From assembly GCF_030254645.1 (NCBI RefSeq), contig NZ_CP116346.1:4691001-4755000 (forward strand): 64,000 bases of DNA. Direction: 5' to 3'. The notes under the pieces are model-generated. The model did not search any database. It was not told the origin of the DNA and saw only the letters and a program-made list of their open reading frames with translations. Source of the stretch: Paucibacter sediminis (GTDB taxonomy: Bacteria > Pseudomonadota > Gammaproteobacteria > Burkholderiales > Burkholderiaceae_C). Below, in pieces: positions 8,833-17,373 of the stretch; within the stretch, counting starts at the first letter, position 1, and every line of letters starts with the position of its first letter. A program made the position numbers and the translations under genes.

Positions 8833-10142
8833 CAGGCGAGTTCCTCTTTGCGCAGCCGCACGATGGGCGCCAGCACGGTGGGCAGGGCCTGCATCTGTGC
8901 GAGGGCCTTGTTCATGCGGCCTTCCACGGTTTCGTGGGTGAGGATGATGAGGTCGGTCTGCTTCTCGCCCTCGGCCGATTCGCGCTGCAGCACCGCGTCG
9001 ATCGAGATGTCGTGCTCGGCCAGGATGGTGGTGATGCGCGACAGCACGCCGGCCTCGTCGGCCACGATCAGGCGCAGGTAGAAGCTGGTGAGCACCTGTT
9101 CCATCGGCAGGATGGGGGTGTCGTTCATCGCATCGGGCTGGAAGGCCAGGTGCGGCACGCGATGGTCCGGGTCGGCGGTGTGCAGGCGGGTGATGTCCAC
9201 CAGGTCGGCGATCACCGCCGAGGCGGTGGGCTCGGAGCCGGCGCCCTTGCCGTAGTAGAGCGTGGTGCCGACGGCATCGCCCTGCACCACCACCGCATTC
9301 ATCGCGCCTTCCACGTTGGCGATCAGGCGATTCGCCGGCACCAGGGTCGGGTGCACGCGCAGCTCGATGCCATTCTCACGGCGGCGCGTCAGGCCCAAGA
9401 GCTTGATGCGGTAGCCCAGCTGCTCGGCGTACTTGATGTCGGCCGCCTGCAGCTGGGTGATGCCCTCCACATGGGCCTTGTCGAACTGCACCGGGATGCC
9501 GAAGGCGATGGCCGACATGATGGTGGCCTTGTGCGCGGCATCCACGCCCTCGATGTCGAAGGTGGGGTCGGCCTCGGCATAGCCCAGGCGCTGGGCCTCC
9601 TTCAGCACCACGCCGAAGTCCAGGCCCTTGGAGCGCATCTCCGAGAGGATGAAGTTGGTGGTGCCGTTGATGATGCCGGCGATCCACTCGATGCGGTTGG
9701 CGGTGAGGCCCTCGCGCAGCGCCTTGATGATGGGGATGCCACCGGCCACGGCCGCCTCGAAGGCCACGATCACGCCCTTGGCGCTGGCGGCGGCAAAGAT
9801 CTCGGTGCCATGCACGGCCAGCAGCGCCTTGTTGGCGGTGACCACATGCTTGCCGGCGGCGATCGCCTCCATCACCAGGGTCTTGGCGATGCCGTAGCCG
9901 CCGATCAGCTCGACGACGATGTCGATCTCGGGGTTGGCGATCACCGCGCGGGCGTCGCTCACCACCACCGCGGCGTCGCCGACGATTTCACGGGCGCGCT
10001 CGGTATTGAGGTCGGCCACCATCGCAATCTCGATGCCGCGGCCGGCACGGCCACGAATCTCTGCCTGATTGCGGCGCAGCACATTGAAGGTGCCACTGCC
10101 CACGGTGCCAATGCCCAGGAGGCCGACTTTGATCGCTTTCAT
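8832..10142 (-). CDS. hom: Homoserine dehydrogenase
   Basis: The 436-residue NAD(P)H enzyme reduces aspartate semialdehyde to homoserine. The N-terminal Rossmann motif GLLGIGTVGSG is at residues 8-18, the catalytic region contains GIINGTTNFIL and EADPTFDIEGVDAAHK, and the C-terminal ACT domain (from about residue 350, SFYLRLIVADEAGVLSRI) suggests threonine feedback inhibition. It is monofunctional, without an aspartokinase domain. It sits 22 nt after alaA and overlaps thrC by one base. Confidence 0.95.
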   Translation of the reverse strand: MKAIKVGLLGIGTVGSGTFNVLRRNQAEIRGRAGRGIEIAMVADLNTERAREIVGDAAVVVSDARAVIANPEIDIVVELIGGYGIAKTLVMEAIAAGKHVVTANKALLAVHGTEIFAAASAKGVIVAFEAAVAGGIPIIKALREGLTANRIEWIAGIINGTTNFILSEMRSKGLDFGVVLKEAQRLGYAEADPTFDIEGVDAAHKATIMSAIAFGIPVQFDKAHVEGITQLQAADIKYAEQLGYRIKLLGLTRRRENGIELRVHPTLVPANRLIANVEGAMNAVVVQGDAVGTTLYYGKGAGSEPTASAVIADLVDITRLHTADPDHRVPHLAFQPDAMNDTPILPMEQVLTSFYLRLIVADEAGVLSRITTILAEHDISIDAVLQRESAEGEKQTDLIILTHETVEGRMNKALAQMQALPTVLAPIVRLRKEELA

Positions 10143-10164
10143 GGTGTCTCTTTGCTGTCAGTTG

Positions 10165-11391
10165 TCAGGTGCCGTGACGCTTGCGGTAATGCGTCAGGAA
10201 ACGCTCGATGCGGCCCACCGCCTCCTTCAGGTCGTCGGAGTTGGGCAGGAACACGAGGCGGAAGTGATCGGGGGCAATCCAGTTGAAGCCCGTCCCTTGC
10301 ACGATCAGCACCTTTTCCTCGGCCAGCAGCTCGTAGGCGAACTGCTGGTCGTCCTCGATCGGGTAGATCTTGGGGTCCAGGCGGGGGAACATATAGAGCG
10401 CGGCCTTCGGCTTGACGACGCTGACGCCCGGGATCTGGGTCAGCAGCTCGTAGGCCAGGTCGCGCTGGCGGCACAGGCGGCCCGTGGGGGCCACCAGGTC
10501 CTTGATGCTTTGGTAACCGCCCAGGGCGGTCTGAATGGCGAGCTGGCCCGGCGTGTTGGCGCACAAACGCATCGAGGCCAGCATGTTCAGGCCGGTGATG
10601 TAGTCCTTGGCATGGCGCTTTTCGCCCGACACCACCATCCAGCCGGCGCGGTAGCCGCAGGAGCGGTAGTTCTTGGACAGGCCGTTGAAGGTCAGGCACA
10701 GCACGTCGTCGGCCAGCGAGGCGATGCTGGTGTGCACATTGCCGTCGTACAGCGTCTTGTCGTAGATCTCGTCGGCCATGATGATCAGCTGGTGCTGACG
10801 GGCCAGTTCGATGATCTCCAGCAGCAGGCTCTCGGGGTAGAGCGCGCCGGTGGGGTTGTTGGGGTTGATGACGACGATGGCCTTGGTATTGGGCGTGATC
10901 TTGCGGCGGATATCGGCGATGTCGGGATACCAGTCGCTGCTCTCGTCGCAGATGTAGTGCACCGGCGTGCCGCCCGAGAGCGCCACCGCGGCGGTGTAGA
11001 GCGGATAGTCGGGCGCCGGCAGCAGCACCTCATCGCCGGTATCCAGCAGCGCGTTCAGCGCCATCACGATCAGCTCGGAGGCGCCATTGCCCAGATAGAC
11101 ATCGTCGATGCCGACGCCGCGGATGTTCTTCTCCTGGCAGTAATGCACCACCGCCTTGCGCGGCGCGAACAGGCCCTTGGAATCGGTATAGCCGGCCGCC
11201 GCGGGCAGGTTGCGGATCATGTCCTGCACGATCTCGTCGGGCGGCTCGATGCCGAAGGCGGCGATATTGCCGATGTTCAGCTTGATGATCTTCTGCCCCT
11301 CCTCCTCCATCGCTCGCGCCTTGTCCAGCACGGGACCACGGATGTCGTAACAGACATTGGCGAGCTTGGCGGACTTGGAAATCGGCTTCAA
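10165..11391 (-). CDS. alaA: Alanine/valine-type aminotransferase, AlaA family
   Basis: The 408-residue class I PLP aminotransferase closely follows E. coli AlaA (VCYDIRGPVL, KLNIGN, GYTDSKGL, INPNNPTGA, ADEIYDK, SLRLCAN-like ASMRLCANTPGQ). The PLP lysine lies in FNGLSKNYRSCG. I chose TTG 11391 because GGAG lies six bases upstream and homologues begin KPISKSAKLANV; an ATG at 11430 would add 13 unconserved residues. AlaA makes alanine from pyruvate and glutamate. It heads the run alaA-hom-thrC-moeA-moaD-speD. Confidence 0.9.
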   Translation of the reverse strand: MKPISKSAKLANVCYDIRGPVLDKARAMEEEGQKIIKLNIGNIAAFGIEPPDEIVQDMIRNLPAAAGYTDSKGLFAPRKAVVHYCQEKNIRGVGIDDVYLGNGASELIVMALNALLDTGDEVLLPAPDYPLYTAAVALSGGTPVHYICDESSDWYPDIADIRRKITPNTKAIVVINPNNPTGALYPESLLLEIIELARQHQLIIMADEIYDKTLYDGNVHTSIASLADDVLCLTFNGLSKNYRSCGYRAGWMVVSGEKRHAKDYITGLNMLASMRLCANTPGQLAIQTALGGYQSIKDLVAPTGRLCRQRDLAYELLTQIPGVSVVKPKAALYMFPRLDPKIYPIEDDQQFAYELLAEEKVLIVQGTGFNWIAPDHFRLVFLPNSDDLKEAVGRIERFLTHYRKRHGT

Positions 11392-11533
11392 GAGGGGCTC
11401 CGGTGGTTGACTGGTGCAAAAATGCTGCACTGCAGGCGTGGAATTTAAACACAGGGATCAGGGCATTCCCCCAGACCCGGCGACACTGGGTTCGCAAACC
11501 ACGCAAGCAGGCTTCGCGCAGACAACGGCACTC

Positions 11534-11920
11534 ATGAAATTCCAACTCGATGAACAGCAGGGCGGCAACAGCATCTCGCGCCACGACGGCAGCCAGGTCT
11601 GGGTGAATGGCCAGCGCCACCAGCAGAGCCTGCTGGTGCCCTGGCGCGGCGACGTGCAGGCCTGGGCCCTGCCCAGCTTCGATGCGCTCAGCGAGGCGCA
11701 TTTCGAGCAGATACTGGCCCTGAAACCCGAGCTGGTGATCTTCGGCAGCGGCGCCAGGCTGCGTTTCCCCCATCCCAGGCTCTACCGCGGCCTGATCGAG
11801 GCGCGCATCGGCGTGGAGACCATGGACCTGGCGGCGGCCTGCCGCACCTACAACGTGCTGGCCAGCGAGGGGCGCGCCGTGCTGGCGGCCTTGCTGATCG
11901 AGGGCGCAACGTCGACCTGA
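11534..11920 (+). CDS. Mth938-like domain protein (DUF498)
   Basis: The 128-residue protein belongs to the Mth938/NDUFAF3-like fold. Recognisable stretches are LLVPWRGDVQAW, LVIFGSGARLRFP and GVETMDLAAACRTYNVLASEGRAVLAALL. Bacterial function is unknown; the eukaryotic relative assists complex I assembly. The ATG at 11534 gives the family N-terminus MKFQLDEQ. It is divergent from alaA and just upstream of bcp, a frequent arrangement in Burkholderiales. Confidence 0.8.
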   Translation: MKFQLDEQQGGNSISRHDGSQVWVNGQRHQQSLLVPWRGDVQAWALPSFDALSEAHFEQILALKPELVIFGSGARLRFPHPRLYRGLIEARIGVETMDLAAACRTYNVLASEGRAVLAALLIEGATST

Positions 11921-11976
11921 GCGGGCACAAGCCGGCAATCCCCCGAAGTGGCGACGGGGAGACTTGCGGTTCGACG

Positions 11977-11982
11977 TATAAT
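11977..11982 (+). promoter_or_regulatory. Candidate -10 element for bcp
   Basis: A perfect TATAAT lies 45 bp upstream of the bcp ATG. The 17-bp-spaced -35 position (11954-11959, ACGGGG) is poor, so an activator or an imperfect -35 would be needed. Confidence 0.45.
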
Positions 11983-12027
11983 TCGCGGCTATGCCCACCC
12001 GGGCACACCTCTCTAAAGAACGCCCAC

Positions 12028-12507
12028 ATGACGCCAGCGCTCAACAAACCCCTTCCGGAAATTGAAGCTCTTGCTACCGGAGGCGTGAAGTTCACACCCC
12101 AGGCCTTCAAAGGTCAAGTGGTGGTGCTGTACTTCTACCCGAAGGACAACACCCCCGGTTGTACCACCGAGGCCATGCAGTTCCGCGATCGCCACAAGGA
12201 TTTCGTGAAGGCTGGCGCAGTTGTGCTGGGTGTTTCGCGCGACAACATGGTGTCGCATGACAAGTTCAAGCAGAACCTGGAACTGCCCTTCGAGCTGATC
12301 GCCGACACCGAAGAGAAGCTCTGTCACATGTTCGGCGTGGTGAAGAACAAGATCATGTACGGCAAGAAGGTCAAGGGCATCGAGCGCTCCACCTTCCTGA
12401 TCGACGCGACCGGCGTGCTGCGCGAGGAATGGCGCGGCATCAAGGTGGCCGGCCATGTGGACGAGGTGCTGAAGGCCGTCAAGGCCCTGAAGAAGGAAGC
12501 CGCCTGA
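12028..12507 (+). CDS. bcp: Thioredoxin-dependent peroxiredoxin, Bcp/PrxQ type
   Basis: The 159-residue protein reduces hydroperoxides in the cytoplasm. The peroxidatic cysteine lies in the motif YPKDNTPGCTTEA near residue 48. The resolving cysteine found five residues later in E. coli Bcp is absent (the residues there are MQF), so it is likely a 1-Cys or alternative 2-Cys form; the only other cysteine is in EKLCHMFG. It is followed by a strong terminator, so it ends its transcript. Confidence 0.93.
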   Translation: MTPALNKPLPEIEALATGGVKFTPQAFKGQVVVLYFYPKDNTPGCTTEAMQFRDRHKDFVKAGAVVLGVSRDNMVSHDKFKQNLELPFELIADTEEKLCHMFGVVKNKIMYGKKVKGIERSTFLIDATGVLREEWRGIKVAGHVDEVLKAVKALKKEAA

Positions 12508-12558
12508 TCCTCGGCGCGGGCCTCGGCTGCCACCCGGCAGCATTGCAGTATCCAAGCG

Positions 12559-12583
12559 AAGCCGGCTCCTGAGCCGGCTTTTT
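12559..12583 (+). terminator. Rho-independent terminator after bcp
   Basis: AAGCCGGCTC (12559-12568) pairs perfectly with GAGCCGGCTT (12571-12580), and five T residues run across 12579-12583. The ten-pair GC-rich stem lies 50 nt after the bcp stop. Confidence 0.88.
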
Positions 12584-12655
12584 GCGTTTACTGGCATCCG
12601 GCGTTGCATGCGCACCGCGCCGCCGGCCCAGGGCTGGCGGTCACGGCGCTTTGTG

Positions 12656-12733
12656 CATAATGGACTCATGCCCCTGAGTTCCCCGATCCGCATTCCAAGC
12701 CAAAGCCGCATCGCTCGCCGTGCGGCTTTTTGC
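12656..12733 (+). ncRNA. Candidate small RNA or attenuated leader before the PhoH gene
   Basis: CATAAT at 12656-12661 resembles a -10 element, though its -35 position is weak. About 40 nt downstream is a hairpin, AAGCCGCA (12703-12710) with TGCGGCTT (12721-12728), followed by TTTGCTTTTT. A transcript of roughly 65-70 nt would start near 12668 and stop before the PhoH gene at 12799. It could be a free sRNA or a leader that terminates early. A short in-frame peptide from ATG 12668 is also possible. This rests on sequence signals only. Confidence 0.35.
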
Positions 12734-12798
12734 TTTTTCGGCCCGGACCTCTATCTTTTGCTTTCCAACCCAAGCTTGCTCTCTGGCAAGCTGCACTC

Positions 12799-14544
12799 AT
12801 GCCACTGCCCAAGCCTCCGACCAAGCGCGCCAGTCGCCTAGAGCCCACCGCATTTGCCGCCAGTCTGGCGGTCAGCAAGAACCAGGCAGTACCGGTGGCT
12901 GCCCATGCCCCAGAGAAAACAACCGCCCCTCCGCTCGCCCAGGCCACTCAGGCTGCCCAGGCCGCCCCGGCCGTGACGCGGGCCATGCCCAACGGCAATC
13001 GCCGCAGAAGCACCAGCGCCGCACCGGCCGCGCCCGAGATGCGCGCCCCCGCCAACCTGGCCCTGGTGGCACCGGCCACCAGCGCGGCGCCGCTGCGCCC
13101 GGTGGCGCCTCCCAGGCCCAAGGCCACCAAGCCCAAGAGCAACGAGGCACCCAAGCTCTTCGTGCTCGACACCAATGTGCTGATGCACGACCCCATGTCG
13201 CTGTTCCGCTTCGAGGAGCACGACATCTACCTCCCCATGATCACGCTGGAAGAGCTGGACGGGCACAAGAAGGGCATGACCGAGGTGGCGCGCAATGTGC
13301 GCCAGGTCAGCCGCGACCTCGACACGCTGGCGGCCAGCCTGAAGAGCAGCACCCTGGAGGAAATGGCCAAGGGCCTGCCGCTGGACAGCACCGGTCACCG
13401 CGAGGCCGGCGGCAAGCTGTTCTTCCAGACCCAGCTGATCGACACCCCGCTGCCGCAGGGCCTGCCCCAGGGCAAGGCCGACAACCAGATCCTCGGCGTG
13501 GTGCAGGCGCTGAAGGTCCAGCAGCCGCAGCGCGAGGTGGTGCTGGTGTCCAAGGACATCAATATGCGTATCAAGGCGCGTGCCCTGGGCCTGCCGGCCG
13601 AGGACTACCGCAATGACAAGACGCTGGAAGACTCCGACCTGCTCTACACCGGCGTGCAGGCCCTGCCGGCCGATTTCTGGGAGCGCCATGGCAAGACCAT
13701 GGAGAGCTGGCAGCAGGGTGGCATCACCTTCTACCGCATCAGCGGCCCGCTGGTGCCCTCGCTGCTGGTCAACGAGCTGATCTACCTGGAAGCACCCGGC
13801 GCCGCGCCGCTCTATGCCAAGGTCACCGAGATCACCGGCAAGACTGCGGTGCTGCGCACGCTGAAGGACTACGGCCACCAGAAGAACGCCGTCTGGGGCG
13901 TGACCGCGCGCAACCGCGAGCAGAACTTCGCCCTCAACCTGCTGATGGATCCGGAGTGCGACTTCGTCACCCTCACCGGCACGGCCGGCACCGGCAAGAC
14001 CCTGATGACCCTGGCCGCCGGCCTCTCCCAGGTGTTGGATGAGCGCCGCTACAGCGAGATCATCGTCACCCGCGTGACCGTGCCGGTGGGCGAGGACATC
14101 GGCTTCCTGCCCGGCACCGAGGAAGAGAAGATGGGCCCGTGGATGGGTGCGCTGGACGACAACCTCGAGGTGCTGGCGCGCGGCGACAGCTCGGCCGGCG
14201 AATGGGGCCGCGCCGCCACCAACGACCTGGTGCGCAGCAAGATCAAGATCAAGAGCCTGAACTTCATGCGCGGGCGCACCTTCCTGAACAAGTACGTCAT
14301 CATCGACGAGGCGCAAAACCTGACCCCCAAGCAGATGAAGACGCTGATCACGCGTGCCGGCCCCGGCACCAAGATCGTCTGCCTGGGCAATCTGGCGCAG
14401 ATCGACACGCCCTACCTCACCGAGGGCAGCTCGGGCCTGACCTATGCGGTGGACCGCTTCAAGGGCTGGGCCCACAGCGGCCATGTCACGCTGGCGCGCG
14501 GCGAGCGTTCGCGCCTGGCGGACTTTGCGTCGGAAGTGTTGTGA
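12799..14544 (+). CDS. PIN domain/PhoH-family ATPase
   Basis: The 581-residue protein joins an N-terminal PIN-like nuclease domain (from about residue 118, KLFVLDTNVLMHDP, with the acidic pair EELD further on) to a C-terminal PhoH P-loop ATPase (Walker A GTAGTGKT at about 394-401; Walker B VIIDEAQN near 507). This is the PhoH2/YlaK-type architecture, linked to RNA unwinding and cleavage in other bacteria. The first 115 residues are Ala/Pro-rich and probably disordered. The ATG at 12799 was preferred over an upstream in-frame start inside the terminator region. The stop overlaps the next start as GTGA. Confidence 0.88.
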   Translation: MPLPKPPTKRASRLEPTAFAASLAVSKNQAVPVAAHAPEKTTAPPLAQATQAAQAAPAVTRAMPNGNRRRSTSAAPAAPEMRAPANLALVAPATSAAPLRPVAPPRPKATKPKSNEAPKLFVLDTNVLMHDPMSLFRFEEHDIYLPMITLEELDGHKKGMTEVARNVRQVSRDLDTLAASLKSSTLEEMAKGLPLDSTGHREAGGKLFFQTQLIDTPLPQGLPQGKADNQILGVVQALKVQQPQREVVLVSKDINMRIKARALGLPAEDYRNDKTLEDSDLLYTGVQALPADFWERHGKTMESWQQGGITFYRISGPLVPSLLVNELIYLEAPGAAPLYAKVTEITGKTAVLRTLKDYGHQKNAVWGVTARNREQNFALNLLMDPECDFVTLTGTAGTGKTLMTLAAGLSQVLDERRYSEIIVTRVTVPVGEDIGFLPGTEEEKMGPWMGALDDNLEVLARGDSSAGEWGRAATNDLVRSKIKIKSLNFMRGRTFLNKYVIIDEAQNLTPKQMKTLITRAGPGTKIVCLGNLAQIDTPYLTEGSSGLTYAVDRFKGWAHSGHVTLARGERSRLADFASEVL

Positions 14545-15404
14545 CGCTCTATGTCAGCGACCTAGACGGCACCCTGCTCGACCCGCAAGGCCGGCTCGCG
14601 GATTCCACGCGGGCCGGCCTGACGCGCTTGCTCGACGCGGGCCTGACCTTCACCGTCGCGAGTGCCCGGCATGTGTCATCGATCCGGCAGATCCTGGGCG
14701 ATCTGCCGCTGCGCCTGCCGGTAATCTCGTCCAACGGCGCCTATATCAGCGAGATGGCGAGCTGCCGGCATGAGCTGGTCAACACCATAGCGCCGGCGCT
14801 GGGCGAGGCGATCTTTGCGCTGATACGCCGGCATGGGCTGATGCCCTTCATCTCCACCCATGGCCCCAGGGGCGACCAGCTGTTCTACCAATCGGTGCAC
14901 AACGAGGCGCAGCAGGCCTTTGTGGACGAGCGCATCGAGAAGGCCGACCCGCGCCTGCGCCACACGCCGCGCCTGCAGGACGCGCTGCGCGACCCGGCCG
15001 TGGTGTTCGTGGTGGTGGAGCGCGAGGCGCCGCTGCAAGCCCTGCAGGCCGAGATCGACGCGCTCTGCGGCGATGCCGTCGAGACCCATCTGGCCGAGGA
15101 TCTCTACAAGCCCGGCTGGCCCTGGCTCACCGTGCACGACCGCCGCGCCACCAAGGACCAGGCCATCAAGACCCTGGCCGAGCGCTACGGCCTGGCCGAG
15201 CGCGAGATCGTGGTGTTTGGCGACCATGTCAACGACGTCAAGATGCTGCGCGCCGCGCACCGCGGCATCGCGGTGGCGAACGCCATCGATGCGGTCAAGC
15301 GGGAAGCCCATACCGTGATCGGCCCGCACCACGAGGACAGCGTACTGCGCTTCCTGGAGGCCGACTTCAGGGCCGACCTCAGGGGCGACTCCGGGCTCGC
15401 CTAA
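14541..15404 (+). CDS. HAD-superfamily hydrolase, Cof type
   Basis: The 287-residue protein has HAD motif I at its N-terminus (SDLDGTLL, nucleophile and acid Asp at residues 7 and 9), motif II SSNGAY, a conserved lysine in RRATKDQAIK and motif IV VVFGDHVNDVKML. The large C2 cap and KGxxL-like motif place it in the Cof group of sugar-phosphate or FMN phosphatases. In motif IV the usual GDxxND is GDHVND. The GTG start overlaps the PhoH stop, so the two are translationally coupled. The 3' end overlaps yidB on the other strand by 4 nt. Confidence 0.88.
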   Translation: MTLYVSDLDGTLLDPQGRLADSTRAGLTRLLDAGLTFTVASARHVSSIRQILGDLPLRLPVISSNGAYISEMASCRHELVNTIAPALGEAIFALIRRHGLMPFISTHGPRGDQLFYQSVHNEAQQAFVDERIEKADPRLRHTPRLQDALRDPAVVFVVVEREAPLQALQAEIDALCGDAVETHLAEDLYKPGWPWLTVHDRRATKDQAIKTLAERYGLAEREIVVFGDHVNDVKMLRAAHRGIAVANAIDAVKREAHTVIGPHHEDSVLRFLEADFRADLRGDSGLA

Positions 15405-15808
15405 CGCCCCAGCAACTGCCCCAGCATGGCGCCCAGGTCGCCGCTGTCGGGCAACTGGCCGTTGGGGCTGAGCTTGTCGACAATCTGCGGCAGCCACTGG
15501 CTCAGCTGCGCGCCGGCCTCGGCATGCGAGACGCCCGCCTGACTGGCCAGCTGGCTCAGCGCGTCGCTGCCACCCAGCGCGGCGCTGAGCTGATCGGCCG
15601 ACACCGGCAGGTTCGCGCCCGTGCCGATCCAGGACTGCACCTGCTCGCCCAGGCCGCCCGCCTGCAGCTGCTGCAGGATGCCGGCCAGCCCGCCCTGCTG
15701 ATTCAGCAGGCCCGAGACCATGCCGACCCAGTCGCTGCCACCGCCCGCCGCCTGCTGGCCGCTCAATGCCTGCTGGGCCGCGCCCAGCAAAGAATCCATC
15801 AGTCCCAT
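15401..15808 (-). CDS. yidB: YidB-family protein (DUF937)
   Basis: The 135-residue protein aligns along its length with E. coli YidB: MGLMDSLLGAA start, LAGILQQLQAGGLGEQVQSW centre, and a conserved QLPKIID-like stretch (SQWLPQIVDKLSPNGQLP). The function of this family is unknown. It is Gly/Gln-rich with no signal peptide. It converges on the HAD gene with a 4-nt overlap. Confidence 0.85.
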   Translation of the reverse strand: MGLMDSLLGAAQQALSGQQAAGGGSDWVGMVSGLLNQQGGLAGILQQLQAGGLGEQVQSWIGTGANLPVSADQLSAALGGSDALSQLASQAGVSHAEAGAQLSQWLPQIVDKLSPNGQLPDSGDLGAMLGQLLGR

Positions 15809-15869
15809 GACATGCTCCGGTTGGCGCGATGGGCATCACCGCCGGCCCATTGTGCACGCCTGGCCATGA

Positions 15870-17303
15870 CTACTCCTGCCCCATGGTGTCGCCCGCATCC
15901 GCGGCACCCTCGTGGCGGCGCAGCTGGTAGAAGATGAAGGCCGCCAGCGCTGCCATGGCGCCGATGGACAGATAGGTGGCATGGAAGGCGGGCAGCAAGT
16001 CCTGACCCCGCGGCAGCTCGCTGGCGCCCGAGAACAGCAGCAGGAAGGCGCTGGAGGTGGCCACCCCCAGGCTCATCGACAACTGCATCACCACCGCCAG
16101 CAGGCTGTTGCCGCTGCTGGCGGTCTGCGCGTCCAGATCGCCCAGGGTGAGCGTGTTCATGGCGCTGAACTGCAGCGAGTTCACCATGCCGAAGATGGCC
16201 AGGTGGATGGCCAACCAGAGATGGCTGGTCTGGCGGTCCAGCAGCGCGAAGCTGGCGATCAGCGCGCCCAGCAGCAAGGTGTTGGCCACCAGCACGCGGC
16301 GGTAGCCCTGGCGCTGGATCAGCCGGGTCGCCAGCGTCTTGGTGAGCATCGCGCCCAGCACCGTGGGCACCATGGACAGGCCCGCCTCCGAGGGGCTGTA
16401 GCCCAGGCCCAGCTGCAGGTACATGGGGGTCAGGAAGGGCGTGGCGCCGCTGCCCAGGCGCGCGAACACATTGCCGATGATGCCGATGCGGTAGGTCGGG
16501 ATGGCGAACAGCCCCATCTGGAACAGCGGCGCCTCGGCGCGCGCCGCATGCAGCCAGTAGGCCGCCATACTGGCCAGGCCGGCCACCAGCAGCACCAGGC
16601 TCAGCGCGGTGGACACCATGCGCTCGCCAAAACCCTGCAGGCCCACCGAGAGCAGCATCAGCCCCAGGCTGAAGAGCACGAAGCCGGGCCAGTCGAAGGC
16701 CTTCAGCGCCTGCGCCTTCAGCTGCGGCATGTAGCGCAGCGCCGCCAGCACGCCGGCCACGCCCACCGGCAGGTTGATGAGAAAGATCCAGTGCCAGCTG
16801 GCGAACTGCACCAGCACACCGCCCAGCGCCGGGCCGATCAGCGGCCCGATCAGGCCCGGGATGGCGATGAAGCTCATCACCGGCAGGAACTGCTCCTTGG
16901 GAAAGGCGCGCAGCACCACCAGCCGCCCCACCGGCACCAGCAGCGCCCCGCCCACGCCCTGCAGCACGCGCGCCGCCACCAGCCAGTTCAGCGAGCCCGC
17001 CAGCGCGCAGGCCAGCGAGCCCAGGCTGAACAGCGCGATCGCCCACAGGAACAGGGTGCGCGTGCCCAGGCGGTCCGCCAGCCAGCCCGAGGCCGGGATC
17101 AGCAGCGCCACGGTGAGCATGTAGGCGATCACCGCCGACTGCATGCGCAGCGGATGCTCGCCCAGCGCCAGCGCCATGCCAGGCAGCGCGGTGTTGAGGA
17201 TGGTGGTGTCCAGCGTCTGCATGAAGAACGCCAGCGCCACCACCCAGGGCAGGAAGCGGCGGGTGGCCGCATCGAGTGCGGGGCGTGCGGGGTCGGAAGG
17301 CAT
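15870..17303 (-). CDS. mdtD: Multidrug MFS exporter, DHA2/MdtD type
   Basis: The protein of about 477 residues has fourteen hydrophobic segments. It follows E. coli MdtD closely: FFMQTLDTTILNTALPGMA in helix 1, LPASGWLADRLGTR in the first loop, GVGGALLVPVGRL, PALGGVLVQFASWHWIFLIN and SSGNSLLAVVMQLSMSLGV. The symbol is assigned by similarity; no mdtABC genes accompany it, so it is probably a stand-alone drug or metabolite exporter. Starts at ATG 17315 or 17303 are both possible and neither has a strong Shine-Dalgarno; the shorter better matches MdtD length. Confidence 0.82.
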   Translation of the reverse strand: MPSDPARPALDAATRRFLPWVVALAFFMQTLDTTILNTALPGMALALGEHPLRMQSAVIAYMLTVALLIPASGWLADRLGTRTLFLWAIALFSLGSLACALAGSLNWLVAARVLQGVGGALLVPVGRLVVLRAFPKEQFLPVMSFIAIPGLIGPLIGPALGGVLVQFASWHWIFLINLPVGVAGVLAALRYMPQLKAQALKAFDWPGFVLFSLGLMLLSVGLQGFGERMVSTALSLVLLVAGLASMAAYWLHAARAEAPLFQMGLFAIPTYRIGIIGNVFARLGSGATPFLTPMYLQLGLGYSPSEAGLSMVPTVLGAMLTKTLATRLIQRQGYRRVLVANTLLLGALIASFALLDRQTSHLWLAIHLAIFGMVNSLQFSAMNTLTLGDLDAQTASSGNSLLAVVMQLSMSLGVATSSAFLLLFSGASELPRGQDLLPAFHATYLSIGAMAALAAFIFYQLRRHEGAADAGDTMGQE

Positions 17304-17319
17304 GGCCCGCAGCATATGG

Positions 17320-17352
17320 AAAAAGCCCGCTGGCCGGGGGCTCAGCGGGCTT
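17320..17352 (-). terminator. Rho-independent terminator after the M3 peptidase
   Basis: On the minus strand AAGCCCGCTG (17352-17343) and CAGCGGGCTT (17332-17323) form a ten-pair stem with a ten-base loop, followed by a T-run ending at 17320. It lies 22 nt after the peptidase stop and just before the MdtD start, so it separates the two minus-strand genes. Confidence 0.85.
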
Positions 17353-17373
17353 GCCTGTGCGCTCGGCGACTAC

